DNA from: Mucilaginibacter mallensis
GTDB taxonomy: Bacteria; Bacteroidota; Bacteroidia; Sphingobacteriales; Sphingobacteriaceae
Assembly: GCF_900105165.1 (NCBI RefSeq)
Contig: NZ_LT629740.1
Location: forward strand, 4,836,001-4,900,000
Reading direction: 5' to 3'
DNA: 64,000 nucleotides
Each line of letters starts with the position of its first letter. The first letter of the stretch is position 1. Both the position numbers and the translations under genes were made by a program. Below the pieces are notes generated by a model, which was not told the origin of the DNA, made no database searches, and worked only from the letters and a program-made list of their open reading frames with translations. Of the stretch, positions 60,716 through 64,000 are shown piece by piece.

Positions 60716-63700
60716 TTAAACTGTTGCTTTTAAACTTTCTTCCAACAATCGCTTCACTTCAGGCCTGCATGATCCGCAGCCTGTAGCGGCTCCGGTGGTA
60801 TCGCATAATTCCTTTAGCGTGTGGCAGCCTGCGGTTATTTTGTTAAGGATATTTTCGCTACCCACATTATTGCAGCTGCAAACCAGTTTACCCAATACCG
60901 GTTCAACTTTATTGCCGCTTCTTAATAGTTGTATGCGTTTTTCATTCAGCTCGGTTTTATTGCCAATGAGCGCCCTGAACTCCTGAAACTCGCTTTTATC
61001 GCCAATTAAAATAGTACCAACCAGTTTATCCTCGTGTATGATGCATTTTTTGTAGTATCGCTTTGCCTTATCAATAAAAACTATCTCTTCATAAGCCTTA
61101 TCGTCCGGGCATTCAGATAAGCCGATACTGCACAGGTCAAACCCATGAATTTTTATAATATTCATGAATAGGCTGCCTTTATAATAGCTGGCTATGTCGC
61201 CATTCATATATTTGGCTACCACTTCGGCCTGTTGTTCTGCTGCAGCGGTAATTCCGTATAGTGTGCCCTCAAATTCTGCTATTTCGCCAATGGCATAAAT
61301 GAATGGATCATTGGTCTGCATCCGTTCATTTACAATCACACCACGCTTTATGGTGAGCCCGCAATCCTTAGCAATTTCAAGATTAGGTGTAGTACCTATG
61401 GCCAGTATCATGGCATCGCAATTTATTTTGCGACCGCTCTTAAGGCCGATGCCGGTTAATTTAGACCTGCCGTAGAACAGCTGCACTTCATCATCATAAT
61501 AAATATCGCAACCCTGGTCTACCATTTCTTCGTGCAATAACTGGCTGCCCAAGGCATCCAACTGTCTGTTTAAAAACCTCGAGGTACGATGGATAATGGT
61601 GATCTTAATCCCGATTTCACGCAATGAGGCAGCCATTTCCAAACCAAGCAAACCACCACCAACCACAACAACATGGCCATTTTTAGGCACATGCTTTTTA
61701 AAATTATCGGCATCGTTACGGCTGCGCATACTGAATATGCCCGGTAGCGATGGTGTGTTTTTGGGGATAGATGCCCTGCTGCCGGTAGCTATCAGCAAAA
61801 CATCATAATCGGTTTTTATCCCCCGCGAGTCTACAACCTGTTTATTCTCCCGGTCAATTTTTTCAATGCTTACACCCCTCAGCAACCTGATGTTATAAGC
61901 GGGCTCTTCACTATCCTTCATTTTTACCAACTGCTCCCATTTCTGCTCGCCGCTGATATAATCGGGCAACATTACCCTGTTGTAAAAAGGATGGTTCTCT
62001 TTGCTGAAAATGGTTATCTCATCGTCTGGATTTAATTCCCTGTATGATTTTACAAAGCCGTAAGCACCCGCTCCAGCCCCAATAACCACAATGCGCTGAA
62101 ATGTCTTTACAAACTTTTTTATATTAACAGCACAGTATTTAAAATCAGGTTCTTTTGAAATTGGATCAACCCGATCGCTGGTAAGGTTATTGGCCCGGTT
62201 AAGATCATTGCCTAATATTTTACCCCAATGCATCGGCAAAAACACAACGCCTTTTTTTATTTGTGCCGATATTTTTGCCTGAACCTGTACCTCTCCCCGC
62301 CGGGATGTGACCACTACAATGTCCAATTCTTTTAAGCCCAATATTCCGGCATCATCGGGATGGATTTCTAAAAAAGCTTGCTTATAATGCTGATTAAGCT
62401 TATTTACTTTGCCGGTTTTACTCATGGTATGCCACTGATCGCGGATGCGGCCTGTGGTTAATATGAGTGGATAATCATCATTTGGCAGTTCGCTGGTCAG
62501 GGTATCAGGCACCGCACTGATGAGTGCTTTTTTTGACGGCCTGTAAAAATTACGATCGGTAAACAACCGGGGCTGCCCATCCGGTGGGCCTTTCTTTTTG
62601 TAGGGCCATTGTACCGTTTTACGCTCTTTTAATATATCGTAGTTTAACCCACTTATATCTAGGTTGGTTTTGGCGGTTAGCTTAACGTGCTCGGCATAAA
62701 TGGCCGCGGGGTTTTCAAAATCAAAGCCTTTATAACCCATTTTGCGTGCAAAGCGGCAAATAATTTCCGCATCGGCAATAGCTTCGCCAGGTGGCTCTAC
62801 GATCTTGTTCAGGTAGCTTATGCGCCGTTCGGAATTGGTCATAGTTCCCTCCTTTTCGGCCCAGGCAGCAGCGGGCAGTATTACATCGGCATAAGCCAAA
62901 GTTTCCGGCTTATTGCTGATCTCCTGTACCACCACAAATTTTGCCTTTTTCAGGGCCTCCTCAGCCAAACGTACATTTGGCAAACTGGTTAATGGGTTGG
63001 TACACATTATCCAGATGGCTTTTAAGCGGCCATCATTTAATGCCTCGAACATTTCGGTAGCAGTTAAACCGGGTTTGGGTTGAATTGGCTTTCCTCCCCA
63101 AAACTTTTGTACTTCTTCGCAATGCAGCGGATTGCTCAGATCGCGATGAGCCGGCAGCAAGTTAGCTAACCCTCCTACTTCCCGTCCACCCATGGCGTTG
63201 GGCTGCCCGGTAAGTGACAGCGGACCAGAACCCGGTTTGCCGATATGCCCGGTGATCAGGTTTAAATTAATAAGACTTAAGTTTTTATTTACACCGATGG
63301 CACTTTGATTTAGCCCCATCGTCCACATAGTAACAAAACCTTTAGCTTCGCCGATGTATTTCGCTGCAAGGCGGATATCACTTTCGCTCAATCCGCATGT
63401 TTTTGCAGCGTCAAACAAACTATTTTTAAAAACTATTTCACTATAGGCTTCAAACCCTTCGGCATGATCTTTTATAAAATCAAAATCGATATCGCCATTC
63501 TCTATCAGTAGTCTGCCGATAGCATGATTAAGCGTGATATCCGTGCCGGGGTTTATTTGCAGATGCAGATCGGCATTGGCACATGAATCAGTAACCCGCG
63601 GATCAGCTACGATGATCTTCACAGCAGGGTTAGCCGCCTTATGGGCCTCTACCCTTCGCCATAATATAGGGTGGCACCATGCAGGGTTACCACCCATTAC

Positions 63701-64000
63701 CAATATACAATCGGCCAATTCAATATCATCATAACAAACAGGCACAGCGTCCTCGCCGAGAGCAATTTTATAAGCCGCAACAGCGCTGCTCATACACAGC
63801 CGCGAGTTGGTATCGATATTATTGCTACCAATAAACCCTTTCATCAGTTTATTAACTACATAATATTCCTCGGTCAAACATTGGCCGGATGCATAAAACG
63901 CGACAGAATCAGGCCCATATTTATCAATAAAAGTCTTAAACACCGCCGCTGTACGATCAAGTGCATCGTCCCAGCTTACACGCTGCATAGGCATGCTTTT
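60716..64000 (-). CDS. nasA: Assimilatory nitrate reductase fused to NirB-like FAD and BFD [2Fe-2S] domains, 5' partial
   Basis: At least 1094 residues; the frame continues past 64000 and the N-terminal [4Fe-4S] part is missing. Mo-bisMGD domain with MQRVSWDDALDRTA, FVTMWTMGLNQSAIGVNKNL and LTGQPNAMGGREVGGLANLL, as in NasA. From about 637 a NirB-type FAD/NAD(P)H module (IVVIGAGAGAYGFVKSYREL, VVVGGGLLGLEMA). At the end a BFD-like domain with LVCSCNNVG and CGSCRPEVKRL. Nitrate to nitrite with NAD(P)H, cytosolic. Confidence 0.9.
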   Translation of the reverse strand, partial: KSMPMQRVSWDDALDRTAAVFKTFIDKYGPDSVAFYASGQCLTEEYYVVNKLMKGFIGSNNIDTNSRLCMSSAVAAYKIALGEDAVPVCYDDIELADCILVMGGNPAWCHPILWRRVEAHKAANPAVKIIVADPRVTDSCANADLHLQINPGTDITLNHAIGRLLIENGDIDFDFIKDHAEGFEAYSEIVFKNSLFDAAKTCGLSESDIRLAAKYIGEAKGFVTMWTMGLNQSAIGVNKNLSLINLNLITGHIGKPGSGPLSLTGQPNAMGGREVGGLANLLPAHRDLSNPLHCEEVQKFWGGKPIQPKPGLTATEMFEALNDGRLKAIWIMCTNPLTSLPNVRLAEEALKKAKFVVVQEISNKPETLAYADVILPAAAWAEKEGTMTNSERRISYLNKIVEPPGEAIADAEIICRFARKMGYKGFDFENPAAIYAEHVKLTAKTNLDISGLNYDILKERKTVQWPYKKKGPPDGQPRLFTDRNFYRPSKKALISAVPDTLTSELPNDDYPLILTTGRIRDQWHTMSKTGKVNKLNQHYKQAFLEIHPDDAGILGLKELDIVVVTSRRGEVQVQAKISAQIKKGVVFLPMHWGKILGNDLNRANNLTSDRVDPISKEPDFKYCAVNIKKFVKTFQRIVVIGAGAGAYGFVKSYRELNPDDEITIFSKENHPFYNRVMLPDYISGEQKWEQLVKMKDSEEPAYNIRLLRGVSIEKIDRENKQVVDSRGIKTDYDVLLIATGSRASIPKNTPSLPGIFSMRSRNDADNFKKHVPKNGHVVVVGGGLLGLEMAASLREIGIKITIIHRTSRFLNRQLDALGSQLLHEEMVDQGCDIYYDDEVQLFYGRSKLTGIGLKSGRKINCDAMILAIGTTPNLEIAKDCGLTIKRGVIVNERMQTNDPFIYAIGEIAEFEGTLYGITAAAEQQAEVVAKYMNGDIASYYKGSLFMNIIKIHGFDLCSIGLSECPDDKAYEEIVFIDKAKRYYKKCIIHEDKLVGTILIGDKSEFQEFRALIGNKTELNEKRIQLLRSGNKVEPVLGKLVCSCNNVGSENILNKITAGCHTLKELCDTTGAATGCGSCRPEVKRLLEESLKATV

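Overview
The window looks like chromosome of a Sphingobacteriaceae member (Mucilaginibacter or Pedobacter type). The signs are a SusC/SusD pair behind an ECF sigma/FecR couple, a DUF5117-type metalloprotease, a Bacteroidetes-type tyrosine recombinase, TAnnTTTG -7 boxes, weak Shine-Dalgarno sites, and many short palindromic intergenic repeats. This is inferred from gene families, not from a database search.

Layout. 1-16.8 kb is mostly housekeeping: tail-specific protease, DUF1835 protein, GH10-like hydrolase, map, uvrA, an ECF sigma factor, nth, and an AraC regulator divergent from a PhyH dioxygenase. The gaps hold several families of palindromic repeats. 17.0-24.3 kb is a DUF3885 gene and then a tight six-gene minus-strand operon: DUF427, a pyridine nucleotide-disulfide oxidoreductase, an EgtV-like ATPase, an EgtU-like permease/binding-protein fusion, EgtB and EgtD. 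It appears to pair synthesis and uptake of ergothioneine. The binding domain of the transporter has its two halves in swapped order.

24.5-32.0 kb is a tRNA-Glu(UUC) followed by a 7.4 kb integrated island. It carries an integrase, an ORF6N protein, a SieB-type superinfection exclusion protein, a protein with a HEPN-like Rx4H motif, and an IS21 element. A 16 bp copy of the tRNA 3' end marks the far end. 33.0-41.6 kb holds a four-gene secreted-protein operon: a CARDB-like protein, a 938-residue mosaic fibre, a ComEC-type metallo-beta-lactamase-fold protein, and a reprolysin-like protein that has lost two of its three zinc histidines. Opposite it lies a lipoprotein, a membrane protein, a histidine kinase and a LuxR-type response regulator. 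This is the best candidate for an undescribed system.

42.0-54.1 kb contains a TetR regulator, two tiny translationally coupled membrane ORFs, a zinc metalloprotease, SusD, SusC with an STN domain, FecR and an ECF sigma factor (a trans-envelope signalling nutrient locus), then a frameshifted AraC gene. A hairpin-ended 3' element occurs twice here, with compensatory stem changes. 54.2-58.4 kb is an accessory patch with an IS1595 transposase, small hypothetical genes and gene remnants. 58.5-64.0 kb has a small outer-membrane protein and part of a nitrate assimilation locus: a rubredoxin-tailed nitrite/sulfite-reductase-like protein, and a nitrate reductase fused to NirB-type FAD and [2Fe-2S] domains that runs off the right edge.

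Coordinates were read by eye. Family names rest on recognisable motifs, not on searches.
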